Shown piece after piece: positions 46,333 to 53,915 of a stretch of 64,000 nt of DNA. A model generated the notes under the pieces. That model ran no database searches. It saw only the letters and a program-made list of their open reading frames with translations, and was not told where the DNA came from. How positions within the stretch are numbered: the stretch's first letter is position 1; every line of letters starts with the position of its first letter. This DNA comes from Flavobacterium dankookense (lineage in GTDB: Bacteria > Bacteroidota > Bacteroidia > Flavobacteriales > Flavobacteriaceae), in assembly GCF_004362665.1 (NCBI RefSeq), contig NZ_SNXR01000011.1:186001-250000 (forward strand), read 5' to 3'. The position numbers and the translations under genes were made by a program.

Positions 46333-47001
46333 ATGTTTATAAAAATTAATTCTTCTTGGCAAAATTTACTTTCGGATGAGTTTGAAAAGGACTATTTCAA
46401 GGAGTTGATTACAGCTGTTGATGAGGAATATAAAAATCATATTTGTTTTCCTTCCAAGGAATTAATTTTTAGCGCTTTTAATCAATTTGATTTTGAAAAT
46501 CTCAAAGTGGTAATAATTGGTCAAGATCCATATCATGGTGAAGGTGAAGCTAATGGATTGTGTTTCTCAGTGAATGATTCAATAAAAATTCCACCTTCAT
46601 TGATAAATATTTTTAAAGAAATAAATTCAGATTTAGGTACTATTTTTTTGCCAACTTCAGGTAATTTAGAGCGATGGGCAAAACAAGGAATTTTACTTTT
46701 AAATGCAGGTTTAACCGTTAGAAAAGATATTCCAAATAGTCACAAACATTTGAAATGGAATGTATTCACGGATGCTGTAATCAAGAAAATTTCAGAAGAA
46801 AATGAGAATGTAGTTTTTTTACTTTGGGGAAATTTTGCAATTCAAAAAGAGAAATTAATAGATGTGTCTAAACATAAAATCTTAAAATCAGGACATCCAT
46901 CACCGATGAGCGCTAATCAAGGGAAATGGTTTGGTAATAAGCATTTTAGTCAAACAAATGATTATTTATCATCTATTGGAAAAAAACAAATTGATTGGTA
47001 A
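46333..47001 (+). CDS. ung: Uracil-DNA glycosylase, family 1
   Basis: 222 residues, usual size. GQDPYH (63-68) carries catalytic Asp65, LLNAGLTVR (121-129) is the uracil/strand segment, and HPSPMSA (188-194) holds catalytic His188. It removes uracil from DNA to start base excision repair. It is divergent from mutS2 and converges on a lipoprotein gene with a 3-base gap and no visible terminator. Confidence 0.97.
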   Translation: MFIKINSSWQNLLSDEFEKDYFKELITAVDEEYKNHICFPSKELIFSAFNQFDFENLKVVIIGQDPYHGEGEANGLCFSVNDSIKIPPSLINIFKEINSDLGTIFLPTSGNLERWAKQGILLLNAGLTVRKDIPNSHKHLKWNVFTDAVIKKISEENENVVFLLWGNFAIQKEKLIDVSKHKILKSGHPSPMSANQGKWFGNKHFSQTNDYLSSIGKKQIDW

Positions 47002-47004
47002 TTT

Positions 47005-47595
47005 CTAATTTACGTTAAAAAAGAAATAGCCATTATTGTCTAAGTTCGCCAACGGACTATTGATGTTTAATGTAATTTCTTTTGGATTATTTATTGAACG
47101 TAGCTCAACAGAATTGATAGATTCGCTATTGTATCCAAAACTCAAGCGATAGTTTCCAGTTGAAAGAAGAGGAAATCCAACATTATATTCATAGGTTTCG
47201 TCTACAGAATTGTATTCACATTTACCATAAACATAAGAACCATTTTGCGCACTTCCTTTAATAATTTGAAGCTGGGAATCATTTACAAAAACAGTTTCCC
47301 ATTCAGTTTCATTAACTCTTTTCTCAATTACATACGAAAAAGCATAATTTTCAGCATTTCCAGTTGTAGCATATAAATCAAGTAAACCAGTTTGTCCAAC
47401 TTCGGCTTGAAATCTTGAAAAATCTGCATTGACATAAAGATAATCACCAACATTGTAGTTGACAATTGGGTTATAAGTTACCAAGTTTGTTGTAACGTCA
47501 ATAGTTGTATTATTATAAAATCCGTCGTCGTTTATATCACAATTTGAGAATAAAAACGCTATTAAAACTACTAGTATATATTTTATTTTCTTCAT
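47005..47595 (-). CDS. Lipoprotein of unknown function
   Basis: 196 residues with a lipoprotein signal ending in FSNC (Cys19). The mature part is beta-rich, with NVGDYLYVNADFSRFQ and LLSTGNYRLSFGY segments and many Asn/Tyr, resembling surface lipoproteins of Bacteroidota. It follows the beta-barrel gene by 10 bases, so the two may form an outer-membrane pair. Function unknown. Confidence 0.72.
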   Translation of the reverse strand: MKKIKYILVVLIAFLFSNCDINDDGFYNNTTIDVTTNLVTYNPIVNYNVGDYLYVNADFSRFQAEVGQTGLLDLYATTGNAENYAFSYVIEKRVNETEWETVFVNDSQLQIIKGSAQNGSYVYGKCEYNSVDETYEYNVGFPLLSTGNYRLSFGYNSESINSVELRSINNPKEITLNINSPLANLDNNGYFFFNVN

Positions 47596-47605
47596 AACAA
47601 TTTAA

Positions 47606-48172
47606 TTAAAATCGGTATCCTAAATTAATTCCAACTCTTGATATTTTATCTGGACTTTTGTCTGTATTGGCAAAATTATAACCAAAACCAACTAGTAATT
47701 CTAGAGCGAAACTATCATTAAAATACATTTTGTAACCTAAACATGCACCAGCTCCAAAATCAGTATAATTTGATATTTTGGTTGTGTAAATAGCTGTTCC
47801 ACCATTTTCTTCGCGGATAATTTCTTTGAAATCACCTCCATTGTAGGAACCGAATACTTCGGCAAAATAATATCTTGTTTTACTTTTTGACAAAGCATAT
47901 CTCACATAAGGATTGAATTCGTATTTTGCTAAGTTATTAGTGTAACCATCTTCAAAATCTTCTGTTAGTTTTTTACTGTCGGAATAGTTAATATTGATAC
48001 CAACTGAAAAGTCATTTTCAAGAAAACGTTCATAACTTAAACTGATTTTTGATGATAAAACTGCCGATAACACATCAATTCTAAATTCGTTTTTTTTGCT
48101 AGAAATGGCGCTTTCTTCTTGTGCATTAGCATAGCTAGTTAATAGTAGTAAAGCAATAAGTATCTTTTTCAT
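47606..48172 (-). CDS. Outer-membrane beta-barrel protein of unknown function
   Basis: 188 residues with a signal peptide (1-17, ending ANA). The mature part is alternating strands (SLSYERFLENDFSVGININY, YNPYVRYALSKSKTRYYF in pieces) and ends in LGYRF, the terminal aromatic signature of outer-membrane barrels. DUF3575-like in style but not firmly assigned. A 7-bp tandem repeat sits 58-127 bases upstream of its start and could affect expression. Confidence 0.75.
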   Translation of the reverse strand: MKKILIALLLLTSYANAQEESAISSKKNEFRIDVLSAVLSSKISLSYERFLENDFSVGININYSDSKKLTEDFEDGYTNNLAKYEFNPYVRYALSKSKTRYYFAEVFGSYNGGDFKEIIREENGGTAIYTTKISNYTDFGAGACLGYKMYFNDSFALELLVGFGYNFANTDKSPDKISRVGINLGYRF

Positions 48173-48211
48173 TCCAATAGTTTTTTATCAGTAAGCGAAT
48201 ATAGTTAAAAA

Positions 48212-48228
48212 TTAAAAATTACGAATTA
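48212..48228. repeat. Dispersed AT-rich motif, copy 2
   Basis: The 17 bases match 25141-25157 exactly (TTAAAAATTACGAATTA). The copy runs straight into the heptamer array that begins three bases on. Confidence 0.6.
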
Positions 48229-48230
48229 AA

Positions 48231-48299
48231 AATTATCAATTATCAATTATCAATTATCAATTATCAATTATCAATTATCAATTATCAATTATCAATTAT
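48231..48299. repeat. 7-bp tandem repeat array (AATTATC)
   Basis: Nine exact copies of AATTATC plus six bases of a tenth, with no variation. The right end supplies the TAA stop of the transglutaminase-like gene; the left end lies 58 bases before the start codon of the beta-barrel gene. Identical units point to recent expansion by slippage. Confidence 0.95.
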
Positions 48300-49231
48300 T
48301 CCAGCGTTAAAGCTCCAAGGATTTCTTCGCTCATAAATGGTCCGCCAGGAAATTTTGCGGTGTAATCTAAGTTCAACCAAATATCACCGCGCTCATCAAT
48401 ATGATAATGAAGTGAATTATTCATTGTTTCTCTCGGAAAAAGAACTTTTTTTATTAAGTAATTTATGGCTTCTAAATCCGTTTTGTTGCCAATATATATT
48501 TCTGGATAAATATGTCCTTTAGTGTGAATTAACCTTGGAGTTCCGCCAATTGAGCGAATACAAGCAGCCATCAAAATAGAATGATCATCACAATCTCCCG
48601 ATAGATATTCTAGCGATTCTGTTGCGGTAGCAATATAATCACTACCTTTTGGGTCACTAACATAATGCCATCTACTATTAATTTCTTTAAATACAGCAAA
48701 ACATTGAATGATTGTAAAGTATTCATTTTTAAATCCTTTTACTTCTTTGAAATGCTTATTGGTAGCCATTATCGAAAAACTTCTGACTTTTGGATTGTCA
48801 TATTCTATGGCATTTAGGATTTTATATTTGTTAGGAAAAGGTAATAATTTTGATACTATAATATCTTGTGGATATGGATTGTCAGACATTGCATAAACCA
48901 TCGAACGATAATCTTCAAAAACACTATTAAAACCATATCCTCCAAAAACAGTTCCAAAAATTAAAAATAAAAAATAGAGAACTACACTAATTAATGTAAG
49001 TTTTCGTAATTTTTTTAAAATGAAATGAATTAGAAATATAATCAATAGAAAAAGAAATATTCTATCCAATTGAAGTGACCATTTAATATCAATTAGATTT
49101 TGATGACAAATAATAAAAATTGGAATAGTGAAAAGCAAACTCAGAATAAAAATGATAATACTATCCCACGGACTGTCTATCCTAATTTTTTCTTTAAGTT
49201 GTTGATAAGAAAGATTTCCAAATTTTATCAT
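48296..49231 (-). CDS. Transglutaminase-like domain membrane protein
   Basis: 311 residues. Three hydrophobic segments (about 28-50, 58-78, 80-100) precede a transglutaminase-like domain: LSGDCDDHSILMAACIRSIGG with the catalytic Cys, then HIYPEIYIG with the His and a later Asp (WLNLDYT). It may be a cysteine protease or transpeptidase at the membrane, active outside the helices. The stop codon TAA is formed by the last bases of the heptamer array. Confidence 0.82.
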   Translation of the reverse strand: MIKFGNLSYQQLKEKIRIDSPWDSIIIFILSLLFTIPIFIICHQNLIDIKWSLQLDRIFLFLLIIFLIHFILKKLRKLTLISVVLYFLFLIFGTVFGGYGFNSVFEDYRSMVYAMSDNPYPQDIIVSKLLPFPNKYKILNAIEYDNPKVRSFSIMATNKHFKEVKGFKNEYFTIIQCFAVFKEINSRWHYVSDPKGSDYIATATESLEYLSGDCDDHSILMAACIRSIGGTPRLIHTKGHIYPEIYIGNKTDLEAINYLIKKVLFPRETMNNSLHYHIDERGDIWLNLDYTAKFPGGPFMSEEILGALTLE

Positions 49232-49248
49232 AGTGCTAAAGCAAAAAG

Positions 49249-50100
49249 CTAAACAGCTTTTACTATTTCAGCAAAAGTACCTTTTTTATCTATAATTTTA
49301 AGGTCAAAGAGTTGATTTTGAATTTTGTTTAACACTTTTTCTTGCAATGGTTTTTGTGACCATTTTGTGAGCGATAACCATTCGTTGATATCTTCAATTT
49401 TTTGGTCAAATTTTGAGGCTAAAGTTCTATCAATACTAGGAATTTCTTTAAACTCAGATGTTGTAGCGTTGATAATTTCCAAAATTCGGCTAATGGTTTG
49501 CGGATGTTTTTCTAAAACTTCATTTCTAACCGCAATAACAAAACATGGCCAAGGCGTCGGACAATCCGCTATTCGACGGAAAACACCTTTGTCAACCAAT
49601 GGTTTAGTCATAAATCGTTCCCACATAAAATAATCGGCTTTTCCTGAAGTTAAAGCTTCAACTGCACCGTCAATCGTGTTTACAATTTCAAATTCAAGTT
49701 TTTCGGTGTTCCAATTGTTATCTTGTGCATTCACAAAAGCCATCAAATGTGAACCTGAACCTAATCGAGAAATTGCCGCTTTGGTATTTTCTAAATCGGG
49801 AAGTGTTTTAAATTTTGAATTTGCCGCAACGTGAATTCCCCAAATCAATGGACTTTCTACATAAACTTGAACAATAGAACTTGGATTTCCACCAACGATG
49901 TCTTTTACAATTCCTTCCGAAAGAATGACAGCAATATCGGTTTCTCCATCGCGAAGCATTTGACACATTTTTCCTGTTCCTTCGGGAATGTCTGTCCATT
50001 GTAAATCGATGCCTTCGTTCTCAAATTCGCCATTTTCGACGCAAAGTTGCCACGGTAGATTGAAATGTTCTGGAACGCCAGCTATTTTTATTGTTTTCAT
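49249..50100 (-). CDS. Cytoplasmic ABC-type substrate-binding protein (NMT1/SsuA-like)
   Basis: 283 residues with no signal peptide: it begins MKTIKIAGVPEHFNLPW, the first strand of the binding-protein fold. YVESPLIWGIHVAANS, ISRLGSGSHLMAFV and EALTSGKADYFMWE resemble nitrate/sulfonate/thiamine-precursor binding proteins. No permease or ATPase is adjacent. Without export it cannot feed an ABC importer, so a cytosolic ligand-binding role is likely; ligand unknown. It follows the transglutaminase-like gene's start by 17 bases in reverse order, so it is read first. Confidence 0.8.
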   Translation of the reverse strand: MKTIKIAGVPEHFNLPWQLCVENGEFENEGIDLQWTDIPEGTGKMCQMLRDGETDIAVILSEGIVKDIVGGNPSSIVQVYVESPLIWGIHVAANSKFKTLPDLENTKAAISRLGSGSHLMAFVNAQDNNWNTEKLEFEIVNTIDGAVEALTSGKADYFMWERFMTKPLVDKGVFRRIADCPTPWPCFVIAVRNEVLEKHPQTISRILEIINATTSEFKEIPSIDRTLASKFDQKIEDINEWLSLTKWSQKPLQEKVLNKIQNQLFDLKIIDKKGTFAEIVKAV

Positions 50101-50109
50101 TTAGACTTC

Positions 50110-50205
50110 TTAGATTGTTAGATTGTTGGATTATTAGATAATTGAAAAGAGATAATAGATTTAAGTCTAATCATCTAATTTTCTAAAAATCTAATTATCT
50201 ATTTT
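50110..50205. repeat. Facing 8-bp-period repeat arrays
   Basis: Four units of TTAGATTG type run from 50110 to 50141 with a period of 8. Five units of TCTAAnnn type (the complement) run from 50166 to 50205 with the same period. Just outside and inside, TTAGACTT (50101-50108) and AAGTCTAA (50163-50170) are exact complements. The right array runs into the end of the acetyltransferase gene. Confidence 0.8.
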
Positions 50206-50749
50206 TCATTTGCCACCATTTCCAAGTTACGCCACTTTCATCTGGATAATTTTCCATAAAAGTCATTCCCACTTTTTCTAAAACACGATTGGATGCAGCG
50301 TTTTCAGCATGCGTATAAGCGTTCATTTCTTGGATATTCATTTGATTGAAACCATAGTCAAGCCAAGCGATTGAAGCTTCGGTGGCGTAACCTTTTCCCC
50401 AAAATTTTGGGTTTAAGCGATAACCATAATCATAAAAATTGGTGTTTCCATTCTCAACATGGTCGTTTACAAACTTTATTCCTGTCCAGCCAATGAATTC
50501 GTTGGTTTGCTTTGCCAGTTCGCTATTGCTCGTGTCTTTCAAAATGGTTGCAAATCGACCAATTCCGTTTTCTTGATATTGTTTTTGAACCATTTCAATT
50601 ATTTTGATGGTTTCTTCAACGGTTTGTGTTGGATTTTGCCAAAGATATTTGTGTACTTCTACTTGATTATCCATAGCAAACATTTCGTCGGCATCAGAAA
50701 GTTCTAATGGACGAAGTAGCAATCGTTCTGTTTCGAGAATTAAGTTCAT
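50195..50749 (-). CDS. GNAT family N-acetyltransferase (RimJ/RimL-like)
   Basis: 184 residues. It opens with LETERLLLRPLELSDADEMF, typical of the RimJ/RimL/spermidine branch, and NPKFWGKGYATEAS (about 112-125) is the acetyl-CoA pyrophosphate loop (motif A). AENAASNRVLEKVGM completes motif B. The acceptor is unknown. The C-terminal codons fall inside the facing octamer array. Confidence 0.92.
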   Translation of the reverse strand: MNLILETERLLLRPLELSDADEMFAMDNQVEVHKYLWQNPTQTVEETIKIIEMVQKQYQENGIGRFATILKDTSNSELAKQTNEFIGWTGIKFVNDHVENGNTNFYDYGYRLNPKFWGKGYATEASIAWLDYGFNQMNIQEMNAYTHAENAASNRVLEKVGMTFMENYPDESGVTWKWWQMKNR

Positions 50750-50763
50750 AATTTAAGGTTTTT

Positions 50764-50831
50764 AGCCCCGATAGAGCCGATATCCTCGCGTAGTTTACGG
50801 AGCGAGATAAAGGCGAAAGCGGGAAATAGCT
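50764..50831. repeat. GC-rich nested-hairpin element
   Basis: Successive complementary blocks stack: AGC/GCT (50764-50766 with 50829-50831), CCCG/CGGG (50767 with 50820), GCC/GGC (50776 with 50812), TAT/ATA (50781 with 50807), CTCG/CGAG (50785 with 50803) and CGTA/TACG (50789 with 50796), separated by loops such as ATAGA/GAAAG. It lies between the nucleoside phosphorylase and acetyltransferase genes. From memory, similar elements are common in flavobacterial spacers. Confidence 0.7.
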
Positions 50832-50841
50832 CCAAAAAAAA

Positions 50842-51708
50842 TTATTCAGAAAGTTTTTGTAAAGTATAAGCAATTAGTTCATCTACAGCTTTGTATGGAT
50901 CGGCGCTAAATGTTCCATTGGCACGATTGGCAATGATAGCATTCAATGACAAGCAATTGTGTCCAAGCAGTTTTCCTAGTCCATAAATGGCTGCAGTTTC
51001 CATTTCGAGATTTGTCATTTTTGTTCCTTCAAATTCGAATGCGTCCATTTTGCTGTTGAGTTCGCTGTCCTGAATTTCAAGACGTAAAACGCGACCTTGC
51101 GGTCCATAAAATCCGCCAGCTGTTCCAGTGAAACCTTTGTGAAAACGTGGACTTTCGATTTTTTGTTCCAAAGTTTCTGAGCACGATATTACATATGGTT
51201 GTCCTTTGCGTAAATCCCAATTGGTTTGGGAAATGAAAGCTTCTTCGAGGTTTTTTTCTGAAATTTCGTCAATTAAATAGGAGCGAAGCATGTTGTCTAA
51301 TCCAACGGCGTATTTGCTCAACACGAAACTATCGACAGGAATATTGGCTTGTAATGAACCTGATGTTCCAATTCGGATGATGTTTAGCGATGTTAAGTTC
51401 TCTTTTGGTTTGCGAGTTTCTAAGTCGATATTCACCAAGGCATCGAGTTCGTTCATCACGATGTCTATATTGTCAGGTCCAATTCCGGTTGACATTACGG
51501 TCATTCGTTTTCCTTTGAAGAAACCAGTTTGGGTTTTGAATTCACGTTTTTGAGTTGAAAATTCAATTTTTTCAAAGAATTGCGTGATTTTTTCCACTCG
51601 GTTTTGGTCGCCTACGAAGATAATATCGTTAGCAATATGTTCGGGTTTTAGATTTAAGTGGTAAACACTTCCATCTGGATTTAATATTAATTCGGATGAT
51701 TGTATCAT
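50842..51708 (-). CDS. Nucleoside phosphorylase (uridine phosphorylase-like)
   Basis: 288 residues. VMSTGIGPDNIDIVMNE, RIGTSGSLQ (phosphate-binding), GFTGTAGGFYGPQG and NLEMETAAIYGL (ribose-binding Met-Glu) match the PNP/UDP family, uridine phosphorylase branch. It splits a nucleoside into base and ribose-1-phosphate for salvage. It follows the SUI1 gene by 38 AT-rich bases that hold a 14-base direct repeat (51710-51723 and 51731-51744). Confidence 0.92.
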   Translation of the reverse strand: MIQSSELILNPDGSVYHLNLKPEHIANDIIFVGDQNRVEKITQFFEKIEFSTQKREFKTQTGFFKGKRMTVMSTGIGPDNIDIVMNELDALVNIDLETRKPKENLTSLNIIRIGTSGSLQANIPVDSFVLSKYAVGLDNMLRSYLIDEISEKNLEEAFISQTNWDLRKGQPYVISCSETLEQKIESPRFHKGFTGTAGGFYGPQGRVLRLEIQDSELNSKMDAFEFEGTKMTNLEMETAAIYGLGKLLGHNCLSLNAIIANRANGTFSADPYKAVDELIAYTLQKLSE

Positions 51709-51709
51709 T

Positions 51710-51744
51710 TTAATTTTTAATTGTTAATTCTTAATTTTTAATTG
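51710..51744. repeat. Short AT-rich direct repeat
   Basis: TTAATTTTTAATTG occurs at 51710-51723 and again at 51731-51744, seven bases apart. It fills most of the 38-base spacer between the SUI1 and phosphorylase genes. Confidence 0.6.
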
Positions 51745-51746
51745 AA

Positions 51747-52079
51747 TCAGCCGCCAACGCGTTTTGTTTTAAATCCTTTGTCTTGTAGAATTTTCATGAT
51801 TTTATCACGATAATCTCCTTGAAGGATTATTTCTCCATCTTTGAAACTTCCGCCAACGGCGAGTTTGCTTTTGATTTCTTTGGCTAAAAGTTTAAAATCT
51901 TCGTCTTCACCTTCATAGCCTGAGATTATGGTAGTTGGTTTTCCTTTTCGTTTTTCGTATTTGCAAAGTATTGGTTCTTTTTGAACAAATAATTTGTGTG
52001 GAGTTTCATCAACGGTTTCTGGTTCGTTGGAAACTTCATGGTCGGGAAATATTTTTTTTAGTTGGTCTTGTAAATCCAT
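51747..52079 (-). CDS. SUI1/eIF1-type translation initiation factor (YciH-like)
   Basis: 110 residues. KPTTIISGYEG, KELKSKLAVGGSFKDGEI-like sequence and ILQGDYRDKIMKILQDKGF match bacterial SUI1/YciH proteins, which bind near the P site of the 30S subunit and may check start codon choice. It sits 84 bases after the oxygenase gene; that spacer holds a perfect 17-bp hairpin. Confidence 0.94.
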   Translation of the reverse strand: MDLQDQLKKIFPDHEVSNEPETVDETPHKLFVQKEPILCKYEKRKGKPTTIISGYEGEDEDFKLLAKEIKSKLAVGGSFKDGEIILQGDYRDKIMKILQDKGFKTKRVGG

Positions 52080-52101
52080 AAAATGTAAATTCCAAAAAAT
52101 T

Positions 52102-52143
52102 AAATTCCAAATTCCAATGAAAAATTATTGGAATTTGGAATTT
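52102..52143. repeat. Perfect 17-bp hairpin between oxygenase and SUI1 genes
   Basis: Arms 52102-52118 and 52127-52143 are exact complements around an 8-base loop. Each arm is built from AATTCCA units of period 7. Its place, 20 bases past the oxygenase stop on the minus strand, would suit a terminator, but the arm is poor in GC and the T-run is broken. Confidence 0.85.
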
Positions 52144-52163
52144 TAAAATGAATAGTCTAAACT

Positions 52164-53117
52164 TTATTTTTTCTTTAATCCTAATTCCACTAGACGTTCG
52201 TCAAGGAATTCTCCCGCTGTGATATCGTCATAAAGTTTTGGATTATCTGCATCAATACATTGCTCCAAACAATTTAATTTCATATCGCTAACAGGATGCA
52301 TAAAGAACGGAATTGAAAAACGCGACGTTCCCCAAAGTTCTCTCGGTGGATTAACCACTTGATGAATAGTAGATTTTAATTTATTGTTTGTATGTCTTGA
52401 CAACATATCGCCAACATTTATCATCAATTCATCTGGTTCTGCCATGGCATCAATCCATTGACCATCGTGGTTTTGAACCTGTAAACCTTTACCTTGCGCA
52501 CCCATTAAAAGTGTGATTAGATTGATATCTCCATGAGCAGCAGCGCGAACAGCACCATCTTTTGGCTCATCAGTTATTGGTGGATAATGGATTGGTCTCA
52601 AAATTGAGTTTCCATCTTTAATATAATTGTCAAAATAAAATTCGTCCAATCCAATATGAATAGCCAAAGCTCTTAACACATAAATACCTGTTTTTTCAAG
52701 CATTTGATACGCTTCTTTTCCAACTTGATTGAAATGAGGTAATTCAGTTACGGTAACATTTTCAGGATATTCGCCCGCATATTTTGAACCTTCAGAAACA
52801 TATTGTCCAAAATGCCAAAATTCTTTTAAATCGCCAGCTGAACGACCTTTTGCATGTTCTTTACCAAAAGAAACATAACCTCTTTGTCCGCCAATTCCTG
52901 GGATTTCATAACTAGCTTTTGTTTCTAGCGGAAGCGAAAAAAAGTTGCGCACTTCACTATATAAATCACTAACTAATTTGTCATCTAAAAAATGACCTTT
53001 TAATGCTACGAAACCTATTTCTTCGTAAGCTTTTCCGATTTCATTTACAAACTTTTGTTTACGTGCCGGATCATCCGACAGGAAATCACGTAAGTCAACA
53101 CTTGGAATTTGTTGCAT
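52164..53117 (-). CDS. 2-oxoglutarate/Fe(II)-dependent oxygenase (isopenicillin N synthase family)
   Basis: 317 residues. RAAAHGDINLITLL carries the His-x-Asp of the iron site, STIHQVVNP the second His, and SRFSIPFF the 2-oxoglutarate-binding Arg-x-Ser. The N-terminal PSVDLRDFLSDD and GFVALKGH segments match DIOX_N. The substrate is unknown; Bacteroidota orthologs are widespread and not part of a beta-lactam cluster. Divergent from pyrR across 225 bases. Confidence 0.9.
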   Translation of the reverse strand: MQQIPSVDLRDFLSDDPARKQKFVNEIGKAYEEIGFVALKGHFLDDKLVSDLYSEVRNFFSLPLETKASYEIPGIGGQRGYVSFGKEHAKGRSAGDLKEFWHFGQYVSEGSKYAGEYPENVTVTELPHFNQVGKEAYQMLEKTGIYVLRALAIHIGLDEFYFDNYIKDGNSILRPIHYPPITDEPKDGAVRAAAHGDINLITLLMGAQGKGLQVQNHDGQWIDAMAEPDELMINVGDMLSRHTNNKLKSTIHQVVNPPRELWGTSRFSIPFFMHPVSDMKLNCLEQCIDADNPKLYDDITAGEFLDERLVELGLKKK

Positions 53118-53170
53118 ACTAAAACTTTTTTGTTAATAACTTAAAACGCATTAAAATCAATGCATAGCTA

Positions 53171-53204
53171 CAAATGTAATTAATTTTTAAATACGATTTT
53201 TCAA
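53171..53204 (-). promoter_or_regulatory. Candidate promoter of the oxygenase gene
   Basis: On the minus strand TTG (53202-53204) and exact TACATTTG (53171-53178) are 23 bases apart. The box ends 54 bases before the start codon. Confidence 0.4.
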
Positions 53205-53292
53205 AGTTGTTAACAATTCGTGGCAAAACGATTGCTAATTTATAGGCAAACAATTTGAATATTTCAATTACCAATAAATTTCTACAAGCTAG

Positions 53293-53323
53293 TTGACACA
53301 CTCAATAAAAAATACTACTTTTA
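53293..53323 (+). promoter_or_regulatory. Promoter of pyrR-pyrB
   Basis: TTG (53293-53295) is followed after 20 bases by TACTTTTA (53316-53323), a one-base variant of TAnnTTTG, ending 19 bases before pyrR. The spacing equals that of the rhodanese promoter. The short leader leaves no room for a PyrR attenuator. Confidence 0.55.
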
Positions 53324-53342
53324 CAACCCAAACAACACTACT

Positions 53343-53876
53343 ATGAGTCAAAAAGTATTGCTCACTTCCAAAGAAGTCAATATCATACTCCATCGTTTGG
53401 CTTGTCAGTTAATCGAAAACCATTTAGATTTTTCCAATACTGTTTTAATCGGAATTCAACCAAGAGGTATTTATTTGGCCAATCGTATCAAATTTTTATT
53501 GGAAAACGAATATAAAATCAATGGAATACAACTTGGTTTTTTAGATATTACTTTTTTTCGTGATGATTTTCGTAGAGGAGAAAAACAATTAGAAGCCAAC
53601 AAAACTCAAATTGATTTTTTGGTTGAAGATAAAAAAGTAGTATTTATTGATGATGTCCTTTTTACAGGAAGAAGTATCAATGCTGCGTTAAGCGCCATTC
53701 AATCTTTTGGAAGACCATCAGAAGTAGAACTTTTAGTATTGATTGATAGAAGATTTAGTCGCCATTTGCCCATTCAACCTGATTATCGAGGTCGTCAAGT
53801 TGATGTTATCAATAATGAAAAAGTAATCGTTTCATGGAATGAAAAGGATGGAGAAGATGCGGTTTATTTAATTTAG
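53343..53876 (+). CDS. pyrR: PyrR-type phosphoribosyltransferase
   Basis: 177 residues. VVFIDDVLFTGRSINAAL (about 98-115) is the PRPP-binding loop, and LIDRRFSRHLPIQPDYRGRQV is a PyrR signature. In Gram-positives PyrR binds RNA leaders and also makes UMP from uracil. Here no leader hairpins are seen, so it may act mainly as enzyme, or control by another route. It is next to pyrB, separated by a 101-base spacer with a GC island. Confidence 0.92.
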   Translation: MSQKVLLTSKEVNIILHRLACQLIENHLDFSNTVLIGIQPRGIYLANRIKFLLENEYKINGIQLGFLDITFFRDDFRRGEKQLEANKTQIDFLVEDKKVVFIDDVLFTGRSINAALSAIQSFGRPSEVELLVLIDRRFSRHLPIQPDYRGRQVDVINNEKVIVSWNEKDGEDAVYLI

Positions 53877-53877
53877 A

Positions 53878-53905
53878 CCCGAGCCGAAGGCGAACGGAGC
53901 GCAGC
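53878..53905. repeat. GC-rich island after pyrR
   Basis: 28 bases, 21 of them G or C, start two bases past the pyrR stop and contain GCCGAAGGC, a small hairpin. This is sharply unlike the AT-rich flanks. I read it as a separate small spacer element. Confidence 0.65.
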
Positions 53906-53915
53906 TAATTACTAA

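Noticed and set aside
48231..48299. CRISPR array
   Set aside because: Units are 7 bases with no spacers and no cas genes nearby; it is a simple tandem repeat.
52164..53117. Isopenicillin N synthase as part of an antibiotic cluster
   Set aside because: Only the general 2OG-Fe(II) oxygenase motifs are present and neighbours are SUI1 and pyrimidine genes; no ACV synthetase.
53324..53342. PyrR-type attenuator ahead of pyrR
   Set aside because: The candidate promoter leaves a leader of about ten bases with no hairpins, so no attenuation structure is possible there.
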